From NCBI GenBank assembly GCA_051294375.1, contig CM119271.1, positions 614,721 through 678,720 on the forward strand: 64,000 bases of DNA. The letters run 5' to 3'. The notes under the pieces were generated by a model. That model saw only the letters and a program-made list of their open reading frames with translations. It did no database searches and had not been told where the DNA came from. The DNA is from Paraspadella gotoi (taxonomy: Eukaryota > Chaetognatha). The translations under genes and the position numbers were made by a program. Positions 9,723 through 20,199 of the stretch are shown piece by piece. How positions within the stretch are numbered: position 1 is the stretch's first letter; every line of letters starts with the position of its first letter.

Positions 9723-10462
9723 CTTTGTTTTTTTTTTGGGGGGGGGCGACAGGCCGGGGCGGGGGGAGAAGGTTGGAAATTAGGTGGGAGAGAGCGGGTG
9801 AGTTTGGGGAAAAGGGAAGGGAAGAAAGTTGGCAAGAAAGAAAGAAAAAATCTTTTAAAAAATTTTAAAAATAAAATAAAATAAAATTTAGAAATTAAAA
9901 AAATTATAATAAATTATTTAATTGATTGATTAATTAATTGATTAATTATTTGATTAATTAATACATCTTACATTTACATTTAATATAAAAAGAAAAAGAA
10001 GAATAATGAATTAGTGAAACAGGTTTTTTTTTCCATTTCAACTCATTTCCACTCAGACGATTCCATCGAAACTTCCTATGCAGCTCAATCACGCACTTCC
10101 CTACCCACACACGAAATTTCATTAAAATCCATCCATCCAATCACGAGAATTGGTATTTTTTGCTAAGGTGGCACGGACAGACGGACGGAAAGACGGACGG
10201 ACGGAAAGACGGAGGGACGGTCATCATTTTCTTTGCATAATTTATCATAATTCGATGTTCTGACATGATATAAGTAAATGCCCGACAAGATTGAGGAGGC
10301 GGACCGACGGACCGACAAACTGGATTATAGAGTGAGGATCTGCTGATAAAATAAAGTAATTAAAAAAAGACTGTTTATAAATATAAACAATCGATATTTG
10401 TTTACAAACAATACAATTCATTAAATTTTGACATAGCGGCTATGATAGCCTGAGGGCCTAAC
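9723..10462 (-). other. Fucosyltransferase intron with HINE-like insertion
   Basis: Intron of about 740 bases. Donor AAAG|GTTAGG at 10462 and acceptor CAAAG at 9723 (a C-run and an A-run precede it on the - strand). About 460 bases of it are a HINE-like element (9905-10365). Confidence 0.7.
9905..10365 (+). mobile_element. HINE-like element, 5'-truncated
   Basis: attgattaatta runs (9905-9965), catttacatttaatataaa, one core repeat (tcatttccactcagacgattcc), an (ACGG)n/(GAAAGACGG) tract (10175-10220), the gatgttctgacatgat tail and a partial terminal hairpin (aggatctgctgataa, 10337-10351). Inserted in the fucosyltransferase intron on the strand opposite to that gene. Confidence 0.65.
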
Positions 10463-10886
10463 CTTTGACCAACGACGCGGATGACGAAGCCTTTCGAATT
10501 TGTCGACTGCTAAAGACGACGGCGTCGGCCTCGTTTAACCGACTTCGATCCTTCGTCGTCTCGCATCGCGTCTCCAGGCAACCGTTGTCAACAAAGGGTT
10601 GATTCCCGAAGCCGAAGTAGAAATTATCGCTAGAGAAGAAATTCGTCCAGAAAATAATGAGTTTTTTTCGTCGAGGGACGTTTACGACGCCGGTAGCGTT
10701 AGTTCTGGCGCCGGTTTGGGCGCCGAGCTGAGAATCGGCGACGGTTTGGACCGTTGTTTCGGCGACGTGACGCCGGTCCGATGCCGAGAACCGAGAGAAG
10801 ATAGAAAAAGAGAGAATGACGAAGACGAGGCCGATTAAGATAAACTCCGGACGGAACGGTAGTCTGGAAGGCATTTTATAAAACAT
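10463..10886 (-). CDS. Alpha-1,3-fucosyltransferase, exon 1: membrane anchor and N-terminal domain
   Basis: Encodes the first 141 residues. It starts at ATG 10886 (MFYKMPSRLPF; Met5 is an alternative start), then an uncleaved signal-anchor helix at about residues 14-31 (FILIGLVFVILSFSIF), as expected for a type II Golgi enzyme. A Ser/Thr-rich stem with an N-glycosylation site (NAT) follows, then the start of the globular domain: KKLIIFWTNFF, CLETRCETTKDRSRLNEADA, VVFSSRQI. The Trp/Phe-rich strand, the C-x(4)-C segment and the D-A-V-V-F motif are typical of GT10 N-terminal domains. The donor is phase 1 and matches exon 2. Confidence 0.9.
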
Positions 10887-11009
10887 TTTTAAAAGTAGAT
10901 ATAATATAACTGTAAATTTTTGTTAAAGCCGAGAAAAATAACTTGAAACTTTAAGATTAATCATCGAGAGAAAAAATGTTTTAATAATGCGAGATATGTG
11001 TAAAAAAAA

Positions 11010-12026
11010 ACAAGTTCGAGCAAACAATGTCGGATCTGCCTACGATAATTAAGCAGTAATCACCTAATCAGATGATAAATGACGATAATTCTTTCATTTT
11101 GTGATCATAACAGATCATACCATACCAAACCAGTAATACAAACAAATAATTTTTTAACTATTATAACTTGCATCATTTTTTTAAATTGCATCATTTTTTC
11201 AACAAGCTTTATTTTTTAAATTCGCATCATTTTTTCAATTTGCATCATTTTTTAACTTACATCATTTTTTAACTTGCATAATTTTTTAAACTTGCAACAT
11301 GCATCATTTTTTCAACTTGCATCATTTTTTCAACTTGCATTAGTTTTTCAACTTGCATCATTTTTGTAACTTGCATCATTTTTTCCAACTGCGTCATTTT
11401 TGTAACTTACATCATTTTTTCAAATTACATCATTTTTTTCACTTTAATTCATAAATTAATTAATTAATTAAAATATTTATGAGTAAGCATAAAATAAAAA
11501 TAATTAAAATTCAAGTCAACTTGACTTTGCTTTATTCCTTGCAAACTCATTTCCACTCACACGATTCCATCGAAACTTTAAATCCAGCTTCATCACACAC
11601 TTTTCTACACACACACAAAATTTCATCTCAATCTATCCATCCAATTATGATAAATTGGAGTAATTATGGGTTCAAATTATTGATTAAAATTAGTAAAAAG
11701 ATTTAAATAAATGTGATTTATATTTTTTTAATTTAAACTCATTTCTACTCGCACGATTCCATCAAAACTATATCAAGCTCACTCACTTTCTTAACCACAC
11801 ATAAAATTTTGTTCCAATCCATCTATCCAATCACAAGTAATTGGAGTATTTTGTGACAGACAGATGGACGCAAGGACAAACATAATTTTTTGGCATAATT
11901 TATCATAATTTGATGTTCTGACATGATTTAAGTGAATGCCCGACAAGATTGAGGGGGCGGACCGACGGACTGACAAAGTGAATTATAGAGTCGGGATCTG
12001 CTGATAAGCTGATCCGACTAAAAAAG
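11010..12026 (+). mobile_element. HINE/pearl-like element, near complete
   Basis: The best defined copy, about 1.0 kb. The 5' end is acaagttcgagcaaacaatg followed by tcggatctgcc; then an attaagc/taat segment, an 18-bp tandem array (11160-11440), two core repeats beginning at tcatttccactc (11549) and tcatttctactc (11739), a very short remnant of the ACGG tract (11853-11875), the conserved gatgttctgacatgat block, and the terminal hairpin (11990-12018) followed by CTAAAAAA. The 5' subterminal tcggatctgc repeats the hairpin arm, as in Helentron-type HINEs. No coding capacity. It lies in the transporter intron, upstream of the fucosyltransferase start. Confidence 0.7.
11160..11440 (+). repeat. 18-bp minisatellite (cttgcatcattttttcaa)
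   Basis: About fifteen imperfect units. Shorter arrays of the same unit occur at the same place in related elements (28970-29020; on the other strand at 48340-48490 and 60045-60200). Confidence 0.85.
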
Positions 12027-12189
12027 CAAATCTCAACTATTATTTTAGTCGTAAAGTTCGCAAGCTCTTTGGAGTTTTAAAACAAAACATATACGAATAA
12101 ACTCAGCTTCAGAGGGAGAACGCACTCAACCCAAGCATAACGTTCTATCCACAGTCCACACTCCACAGTAAAGCGTTGCAAAAATATTA

Positions 12190-12760
12190 AAATCAAGTTG
12201 AATCAAAAGTTGATCATGAACAAGCTTGTACCTGTGAACATTTCTAAATAAAAAAATTATTTTTTATTTTTCAATTATCACATACGCCCATATTTATGCA
12301 TAATACTCACCATAGAAAATGTTAAAATTTTAAAATGGTTTTCTTTTCTATTTTTGAAAGCAGATTCGAATTCCTCACGAAAAGTTGATAAAAGGAAATA
12401 TAACTCTTTTTAGAAAATTATTTCATTATGTGAGTCAAAATCCTAAAAAACTGTAATAGTTAACTTATAATTTAATTTTAGTATAAAAAATATAGTTATT
12501 TTAATTTTTCGCTAACTTAATGAAAGATTTTTGATTAAGACTTATATTTTCTTTTATCAACTTTTTAATTTTATGAGGAATTCGAATCTCGTTTCAAAAC
12601 TAAAAAAAAACTATTTTAAGATTTTGAAATTTTCTATGGTAAGTAGTAGTAAGTACCATGTATAAATATGGGCGTATGCGAAAATTGAGAAATTTTTTTT
12701 TTATATCAATGTTCTTTAGTACAAGACTGTTCAATGTTCATGAACAACTATTTGAATCTG
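12190..12760. mobile_element. MITE with long inverted repeats
   Basis: Left arm (about 12205-12345) includes gatcatgaacaagcttgtac, cacatacgcccatatttatgca and caccatagaaaatgtt; the right arm (about 12590-12750) repeats these in reverse complement (aattttctatggtaag, tataaatatgggcgtatg, gttcatgaacaac). The arms are about 140-160 bases around an AT-rich centre. Two further copies occur at 44886-45640 and 56570-57345. No coding capacity. Confidence 0.7.
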
Positions 12761-12814
12761 CAACTTTCACTACGCCTTACTCCACAGTCCTAACGACTTC
12801 CTTCAAAGCAAAGC

Positions 12815-12900
12815 ATGACCATCCTAGTATAACGGCGCCAGTGGTAGGCGGTGCCACTGAAGGTCGGAAGCCCCTAAAGCCAACGCTGTTGCTATATTAT
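12815..12900 (-). repeat. Fragment of the 62-kb paired-repeat family
   Basis: Read on the - strand, ggctttaggggcttccgacc, tcagtggcaccgcctaccac and tggcgccgttatactagg match the blocks at 62030-62095 and 62520-62585. Related sequence also occurs at 13430-13545. Confidence 0.55.
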
Positions 12901-13429
12901 CGTTCTTAGGTTTCTATTGGGTACAGACCCGGGGGTTTTCTACTTCATTTTCGCCCTTCGTAATTAAGAGATACTAAGTACACTAAAGATATTAAGTTTT
13001 AGATTTCGTTATTATTTTCCATCGACGCAACCCCGGTAGCGAAAGAGGTCTCTCTCTCTCTCTCTTCACACCAAGCGGCCTTGGCTTTCCGCTTCGCTGG
13101 TGTTATTAAATCATCCAATAATTAATTTATCGTGCCAATGATTTTTTTACTTACACACAAAATTTCAAGGAAATTAATTTTCTCTCTCCTGTTTTTGTTT
13201 TTTGTTATTTTTTAATTAGATTTGAATTTTGACCTTTGCTTTTAGGTTCACTTTCTCTTTTATCGAATTAAAATTTGGAAGCTTGCCTCAGAATATATCG
13301 TTATTGTTCAACGACTAAAAGGTTGAACTCTAAAACCTTTAAAATTATTGAAACCGGTTCTAAGTTGACGGAGACTGATTCGTGAAGAGGAAACTCCAAA
13401 GACTCTGAATTTTCCAATACGTGTCTTAT
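12901..13429. other. Intron sequence without recognised gene
   Basis: AT-rich transporter intron with a short CT microsatellite at 13050-13066. Nothing else recognised. Confidence 0.4.
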
Positions 13430-13660
13430 GGCAACGGGAGGAATGCCTGTGATACCGGGGGCGCGAGATATCTCACCTACTGGCATAGGGGTTTCGGACC
13501 TTCAGGGACCGCCTCCTGTCAGTCACTGGCATGTTTAGACCGGCTCCATCACATTTAAGCCAGAATCGGGATGCCCTGGGATTGAACCCGGGAAGCAAGG
13601 TTGTAACGAGATGATTTAGCCTGCTCAGCCATTGAGACGAGGCTGCGAACGCACAACAGT
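13430..13660 (-). mobile_element. tRNA-derived SINE
   Basis: On the - strand a Pol III A box (TGGCTGAGCAGG, near 13631-13620) is followed by a B box (GGTTCAATCCC, near 13588-13578), with a spacing of about 30 bases between them, as in tRNAs. Acceptor and anticodon stems do not pair cleanly, so it is a SINE head and not a working tRNA. The rest (13430-13550) is related to the paired repeat at 62 kb. Confidence 0.65.
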
Positions 13661-13762
13661 GAGGCAGCTTTAAGTCTTGCTGCCATCAAAGAGGGCGTAA
13701 TTCATCATCCAACCTTCTCCTTTTAATTTACCCCCCTCCCTCGGCCCATCCACACCCCACAG

Positions 13763-13908
13763 GCTCGTACAGCGAAGCCTTCTTTTTTTCCGGTGGACTT
13801 TTCTTTTTCGCCGCCGTCGCGATGAGCGTGGTTGCCCGCCTCTTCGCCTCCGCTTCGAGCGGCGACGGCGAAATCGGTGGAGGCGATGGCGAAGGCGAGC
13901 GCGAATAG
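13763..13908 (+). CDS. SLC16-like transporter last exon, TM12 and acidic tail
   Basis: Begins CACAG|GC, and the phase-1 join with 8519 gives D-R-R-G-S-Y, the family's D-x-T-G-S-Y-x-x-x-F motif before TM12. The helix reads EAFFFSGGLFFFAAVAMSVV, followed by a short cytosolic tail of Gly, Asp and Glu (SSGDGEIGGGDGEGERE) and a TAG stop at 13906-13908. The tail is already made of the 21-bp repeat unit that continues as a minisatellite after the stop. Earlier exons are at 1-50, 389-535, 776-1122, 5982-6253 and 8359-8519; together about 370 residues are present and the N-terminus lies outside the window. Confidence 0.8.
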
Positions 13909-14690
13909 GACGAAGGCGACATCGAATTGGATGAAGGCGACAGCGAATTGGATGAAGGCGACAGCGAATAGGACAAAGCCAACGGAGAATAGGACAAAGG
14001 CAACAGCGATTAGGATGAAAGCAATGGAGAATAGGACAAGGGTGACAGCAAATAGGATGAAGGCGATGGAGAATAGGACAAAGGCGACAGCGAATAGGAC
14101 AAAAGCAATGGCGAATAGGACCAAGGCAACAGCGATTAGGATGAAGGTGACAGCGAATAGAACAAAGGCAACAGCAAATAGGAGAAGGCGACAGCGAATA
14201 GGACGAAGGCAACATTGAAATGGATAAAGGCGACAGCGAATAGGATGAAGGCAATAGCAAATAGGACGAAGGTGATGGAGAATAGGACAAAGGTAATGGA
14301 GAATAGGACAAAGGTGACAGCAAATAGGACCAAGGAAACAGTGATTAGGACCAAGGCGACAGCGAATAGAACGAAGGAGACAGTGATTAGGACCAAGGCG
14401 ACAGCGAATAGAACAAAGGAGACAGTGAATAGGACAAAGGCGACAAAAAATAGAACAAAGGCGACAGCGAATAGGAAGAAGGCGATGGAGAATAGGACAA
14501 AGGCGACAGCGAATAGGAAAAAGGCAACAGCGAATATGACAAAGGCGGCAGCGAATAGGATGAAGGTGAGACCAAATTGGACGAAGGCGACAGCGAATAG
14601 GACAAAGGCGATGTTGAATAGGACAAAGGCGACTGCGAATAGGACGAAGGCGACGGCGAATAGGACCAAGGCGATTAGGATGTATAGACT
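13868..14690 (+). repeat. 21-bp minisatellite overlapping the transporter stop codon
   Basis: About 39 tandem units of the type ggcgacagcgaataggacaa. Because the unit length is a multiple of three, frames free of stops stay open throughout on both strands, giving artificial long reading frames with 7-residue repeats. In the transporter's own frame most units contain TAG, and a few have TTG. Confidence 0.9.
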
Positions 14691-17329
14691 ATAGTCCACC
14701 ACTTCTATCCAGTGCACTCCACGCATAATGATTAGACCTCCCCAGTATCAAAAAATTGTCTCCCAAGTTCTCACTCGGTTCGGTTTCCCGTTATTTATCA
14801 ATATTAAATAAGTTTTAACTCAAATCTTGAAAAAAAATGTGACCGCGTATCAACCCAATGTAGCGTCAAAGTCAATTAGCGCAATCCTCCTGTTGTAAAT
14901 TTTTTTTTTCTCAAAAAAATCTAATGATTTTTCCTTATTATTAATTTTTTATTAAATAATTTGCTACCAATGATTTAAAAGTAAATTAATTATTTAAAAA
15001 GTATATTTTTTAAAACAGGACATCTGTATAAACCGGATGTAAGGTAAAAATAACCGGAGGTAAAGGAAAAATAACCAAGGCAATTAAAAGAACTAAAACT
15101 TAACATTTGAAGAGCTTATGCCTACAATACAGAGAGTAGGGAGATACAGTACAGTATATATATACAAAATATATAAAACATATAATATAATATATATAAT
15201 ATATATTAAGTGTAAGATATAACATAAGAATTATGTTTAGAGAAAACAAAGTTTTTATTGTTTACAAACAACAATCTTTTTGTTTAAAAAACGAACATGG
15301 TTAAATTTTGATTTGTTACGAGATAGACTCTTGGTTGTTTATAATTAAATTCGTATTTTGCCGCTTAGGAAGTATCTGATTAAGTATTTTAAATGTAGAT
15401 CTCGGATTGGTCAGTCCTTTTTCTCTGTTCCTTACCCAAAGTTATAAAAGAGACGTACTTACTTAAAGCTGTGAGGATAAATTACCAATGATTCATGACA
15501 GTTAGTAAAAATTTAAAATGTTATATTTGCAATTTTATGATTAAGTTTAAAGTTGACTATTTTTTAATAAGTTTCTCTTTTTTATGTTGAATAATAGACT
15601 TGCTACATGATTCACGCCTCACGCCCATTTTATATCTACTACAATAAATATTACTAAATTGATATTCTTCAAATTTCTATAAAGAAATAGCAAAGCAGAA
15701 AATACTAGCTCGTTCACGGTAAAATCCTCAATAGACATGTTTCAACTCTGTGGTTGCAAGAGAGAGAGAGAGAGAGAAAGAGAGATAATGGTTGTCAACA
15801 AAGAACTAAGAAAATAAAGTAAAAGTTTTGAAAGCCAAAATGGTGAAAATGAAATTATCAAATTGTGAATAGTTTGAGTTGCCTCACTTTCTGATTGATT
15901 TTAAAAATGACGACAAAGGAGGATTCGAGAATTGTTTATTACAGTTTAAAATGGCCAACAAGGGAGTAAAAGCATTTGATTTGTTTGTAAACAAGTGCAA
16001 ATAAAACAAAATCTTGGTTAAAAAAAACCAAAAACCAAAACCCAAAAACCAAAAACCATTCAAAGTTGGAGGCAACTGCCGGACAGTGATATCAATTGTT
16101 GGATCAGGGATAAACTTTTGGGACAATGCTTAATACTACTCAATATGTCCATTGAGCCCGCTACACCTGTCAAGAGCCCCTCTTCCACCTGACAGTAAGG
16201 TGAGCAGTCATCCGTTATTGGCTTCTTTTGCAACAGAAGTGAACGGACTCCCCTTCCTCTATCCAAAGTATTCTTTTTGAGGGGATGCCCGGTTCGTGAG
16301 AGAACGAACTAAGTTGCTTCAGTAGGGTTGACCTTATTTTGCTTCCCTTAACTCTGTCTCTTCTCTACTTATCCCATCCACTCTCCATTCTCCTGTTCTT
16401 TGTTAAAACCTTTATCTCTCTCCAGCTGTATTCTAATAAAGACAGCTTCTTCAGTGATATGTCAATTTAAAACTTAATTCCCATTATTTTTAATTATTAT
16501 TTCCAATTTTTTTAATTATTATTATTACCATTAGTAGATTAATTATTATTATTATTATTTCAATTATTTTAATTATTATTTTTTAAAGAACAAAAATTTA
16601 GAATGATGGAGATTTAAGTTCGTCTTTTGATCAAGGAAAAAAATAAATTTTATAAAAACCATTGAGAATTAAATATTGTATTTCAGTTCAATTTGGCTCT
16701 TTATCTAGCAAAAAGGTTAGGAAAAAATTTTGTGGAATTTCCATAAATTGCCTATACAAGTAATTTTTTTTTACCTGAGGTAAAAATATTACCGTTTAAT
16801 TTTGAATTGATTGAGGATTACTAAAGCTTGCCCAAAACTCATTGCCCATTGCTTGAAAAACAAAGATAAAAAATAATTTGTTAGATTATCAGAATAATAA
16901 AATATAATAAAAATCTATTTTTTGTTATATTTAAAAATTAATTTTCATTAAAATTGGAACAATAAAAACACTTATAGCTGAAAACCTTACTTCCGGTTGA
17001 GGCCACGCCCCATAATAAACAAGATATTTTTTAAAATTTTATAAAACAAAAATAGGAGAAGAAGCTACTGGTATTTTTTTAACTAATATTGGTAAAAATC
17101 CTTATGTTATAGCATATTAACCTTTCTTTAAAATTTATTATCATTTTGCGCTATATTTTTTGCAATCAATACTTCGTTACTTTGACGCTCGATTGGGTTT
17201 ATTAGCAACATTATTTTTTGCCTAAACAGGCTTTTAAAATGAATTTAAGTTAAGAAATAATGGAAAACCGGACCGAGTGAGAACTTAGTATGGGGTTTTT
17301 TGAGGCTGGGGAACTCTAATAATGATTAT
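14691..17329. other. AT-rich region without recognised genes
   Basis: Contains a TA-rich stretch (15150-15215), a (GA)n run (15762-15785), attatt runs (16490-16575) and a less AT-rich block at 16060-16330 that I cannot assign. No conserved protein segment, tRNA or splice-consistent exon was found. Confidence 0.4.
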
Positions 17330-18190
17330 CGGTCGTAAATCAGTTTTAACTTTGGCCGATTATTGATTATTTTTTTCTGCGCCCTTCGTATACATGTCAT
17401 ATGCCACGTTGTATTTAGCACAGAGATGTGGACGCATAACGGAAAGCGTAAGCGAACACTGTGGAAGCGGCCGATTTTTGAAGAACCCGAAACCGGGAGC
17501 GATAGAAAAATTGAGAATAAAGGATTGAACCCGGAAGCTATAATAACCCTGCGTGTTCGCTTCCTGGTCATTTTTTTTTATTGGTTAGAAATGAAAGGTA
17601 TTTAATGTATTAAAATCTTTGCAACCCCTTGCTCTTTCTTGATTTTTTTTTTTAAATTTTTTTTAAAAATATTTATTTTCAACATTTAAAATTGTTTGCT
17701 CTTAATTTTTTTATTCACTTTTTCTTATTCTCTTCTTTTATTTTTTGGTTTTTTTTTGTTCTCTCTTCCTCTTTGGTCAAGAATCTATGAAAAAATTACA
17801 TATTTATTTTTTTAATTATTTTTTTTTACTATATTGAAATAAAATCTGAGCTGAACAAAATATTTTTTCTATCTGAAAAAACTGTAATTATAAGTTAAAT
17901 TAAAATATAAATTAAACTTTTTAATTCTATAAACTAAAAATTTTATTTTCTATATTTTTTTAAAAAATTTAAATCTACTTTTTTAAAATCCATAAGGTTT
18001 TTCAGGTTACGAACAAGTTTGAACCAAAAGGATTGATCTGCTTTATTGGCATGGCAATATTGCATAATATTGTGCTTATACATACTTATATCTCTAACAC
18101 ACTCTCTCTCTCTCTCTATCTTCTTCTTTTTTCCTCTCTCGCACTGAACAAAAAAAGTAAATAAAAAAAATATATATAAATAAATCAAAA
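17330..18190 (+). repeat. Dispersed repeat, inverted copy at 38951-39710
   Basis: Blocks shared in reverse orientation include gaagcggccgatttttgaag, the stretch around cgggttcaatcc and ttcagtgcgagag. A B-box-like GGGTTCAATCC is present on the - strand, so part may derive from a Pol III transcript. Short frames seen here (a repeated EEPETGSDRKI segment on both copies) have no domain I recognise. It lies directly outside the left arm at 18202. Confidence 0.55.
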
Positions 18191-18201
18191 TTATTAATTA
18201 A

Positions 18202-20042
18202 CAAGTTTGAGCAAACAATTCCGGATCTACCCACGATCACATCACGCATAAAACTGGGTAAAACCGAAAAGGAATAGTTTTAACGTTTACCGCGTTGGAA
18301 TTCGAGAATTCAGTTATCTTTTCTTTGTTTTATTAATTTTCCCTGAAATTTTTTTTTGTTCGCATACGGCGAATTCAAGAGGATAAAAAGACCTTTCAAC
18401 TGGTTACTGAAATTCATGGATATGTCTCACGGTATGGCCCGCACGAAAATGAAAATCCTTCAGAACGTATTTAGTTGTTTTTACTTTCCTTTTCGATAAA
18501 ATGTATCTTTTTATCATAAATTTTAGATTCTATTGATACCAAACTCTAATATTCTGCTGACAATGGTTTTACAGCGGCAACTATACCTTATCAAGACATT
18601 TGCTTTGAAGAAATTTTTGAGAGTCTCTCTTCTTTTCTCTCTCTCTCTCTCACTGTCTCTCTCTCACTCTCTCTCTCTGATTTTCATCCTACTCATCTGC
18701 TTCATCCTCCTCATTCTTACTAACTCTTTCTTACCATAGAAATGATTTGAATTTAGAATGCAATGTCTAATCAAATAAACCAATCTCGATATTTTGTAAT
18801 AAAAACCTTTTTATGCAATAGTAATTAGGAATTAATTGTTGGAAAAAAAATTGAGAAAAAAGTTAGGAAAAAAAATTAAGGAAAAAGAAATTTTTTAAAA
18901 AATCTGAAATTTAAAAAAATGGTCAAGAAGATTCCAAAATCTTTTTGTATACTCGATTGCGAAAAAATATACCCCGTTTTATGCGTGATGTTAGCGGTAA
19001 TTAATTAATTAATTAGTTGAAAAATAATAAATTATTTAATTAATTACATATTGATTAATTAAAAGAATAACATCGAACATTTTGGAGCTCAAATGATTTG
19101 AACAAAGATGACAACGACGACGAATATAATGACGAAGACGACAACAAAGACTTTGTGACCCGTAGTACAGTAGTGGTCAATGATAATGACTTGTTCTTAC
19201 CCGACCTTGTTATAGCTGACCTTTTTCTCAGCCAATGTAAATACTAGTTGTTGTTGTTATTATTTTTATCATTTTTGCTTTTTTACTGTTTTTGATAATA
19301 CCAGTTTTTTTTTATCACAAAAACACTCCTCAAATTTTTCTATAAATTTTTGTTTTGAGTCACCGCAAACATTATAAAAAAATTTCAATTAATTAATTAA
19401 ATAATTAATGATGGCGATCACGAAAATGATAACACCGACGATGACAAATTGATTGATTGCTTAATTTTTTGATTGATTGATTGAATATTTGATCAATTGA
19501 TTGAATAATTAATTAACTGATCAGTTCTGGCATTGTTAGCTCAAACTTGTTTGTTTTTTCATCTTTTCATTATGACAAAAGAAATGACGACCATGATGAT
19601 GATTATGACGACGAAAATAACACCATCATGATTAATTGAATGATTGATTGATCAATTAAATGAGATTCATATCAGGCCTGTTAGTTTTTAGATCTTTTTG
19701 TCTGGTCACTGACCAGGACAAAAGCAACAACGACGTTGGAGATGACGACAATGATAACACTGACATTGTTTGATTAATTGGTGCTTTTAATAATTTATTG
19801 ATAAATAAATTTATTAATTTATTGATTGATAAATTAATTGATTAATTAATTAGATGATTGATAAAAAATTGACTCTTTAATTTTTGATTGATTAGTTGAT
19901 TAGTTAATGGATTGATTGATTAATTAATTGATTAATGGAATAATTAATGCAGCTTGTATTTACATTTAATAAAAAAGAAAAAAGCAAATAGGGAAACAGG
20001 TTTTTTGTTTTTTTCATTTAAACTCATTTCCACTCGAACGAT
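18202..20042 (+). mobile_element. Left inverted arm (HINE-like) of Penelope unit A
   Basis: Starts with acaagtttgagcaaacaatt and tccggatctacc, is interrupted by a 0.75 kb insertion (18238-18986), continues with attaatta runs and unique blocks such as gtagtacagtagtggtcaat and actagttgttgttgttatta, and ends with one truncated core repeat (tcatttccactcgaacgatt). The segment 18986-20000 is the reverse complement of 25545-26556. Non-coding. Confidence 0.7.
18238..18986. mobile_element. 0.75 kb insertion with short terminal inverted repeats
   Basis: Its ends are acatcacgcataaaac and gttttatgcgtgatgt, perfect 16-base inverted repeats. In the other arms the flanking sequences (cgatca and tagcggtaatt) are adjacent, so this is an insertion. 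The interior has a CT microsatellite (18625-18680) and no coding capacity. A noisy second copy is at 29736-30130, cut at its left by the gap. Confidence 0.65.
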
Positions 20043-20199
20043 TCTTACAATCTTACAAATCTTACAATTTTTCATAGTAAAAATTTCACTTGTTAATTGT
20101 TAGCAAAAAAGATTGTTTAAAATTATTCTACCAATGAATTTTATGTCTAAAGAGAATACTTTTATAAATAATAACAAATGTAAAATTTCTAAAGGAAGC

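Noticed and set aside
13670-14726. Long reading frames with 7-residue repeats (FVLFAVA type on one strand, ANRTKAT type on the other)
   Set aside because: They arise because a 21-bp minisatellite keeps several frames open. The hydrophobic version only looks like a membrane protein. The only supported coding piece is the transporter exon up to 13908.
17363-17605. Conserved short protein (EEPETGSDRKI segment) seen at 17.4 kb and 39.6 kb
   Set aside because: The similarity extends at the DNA level outside the frame, the flanking residues differ, and a B-box-like motif is present; a shared repeat explains it better than a gene.
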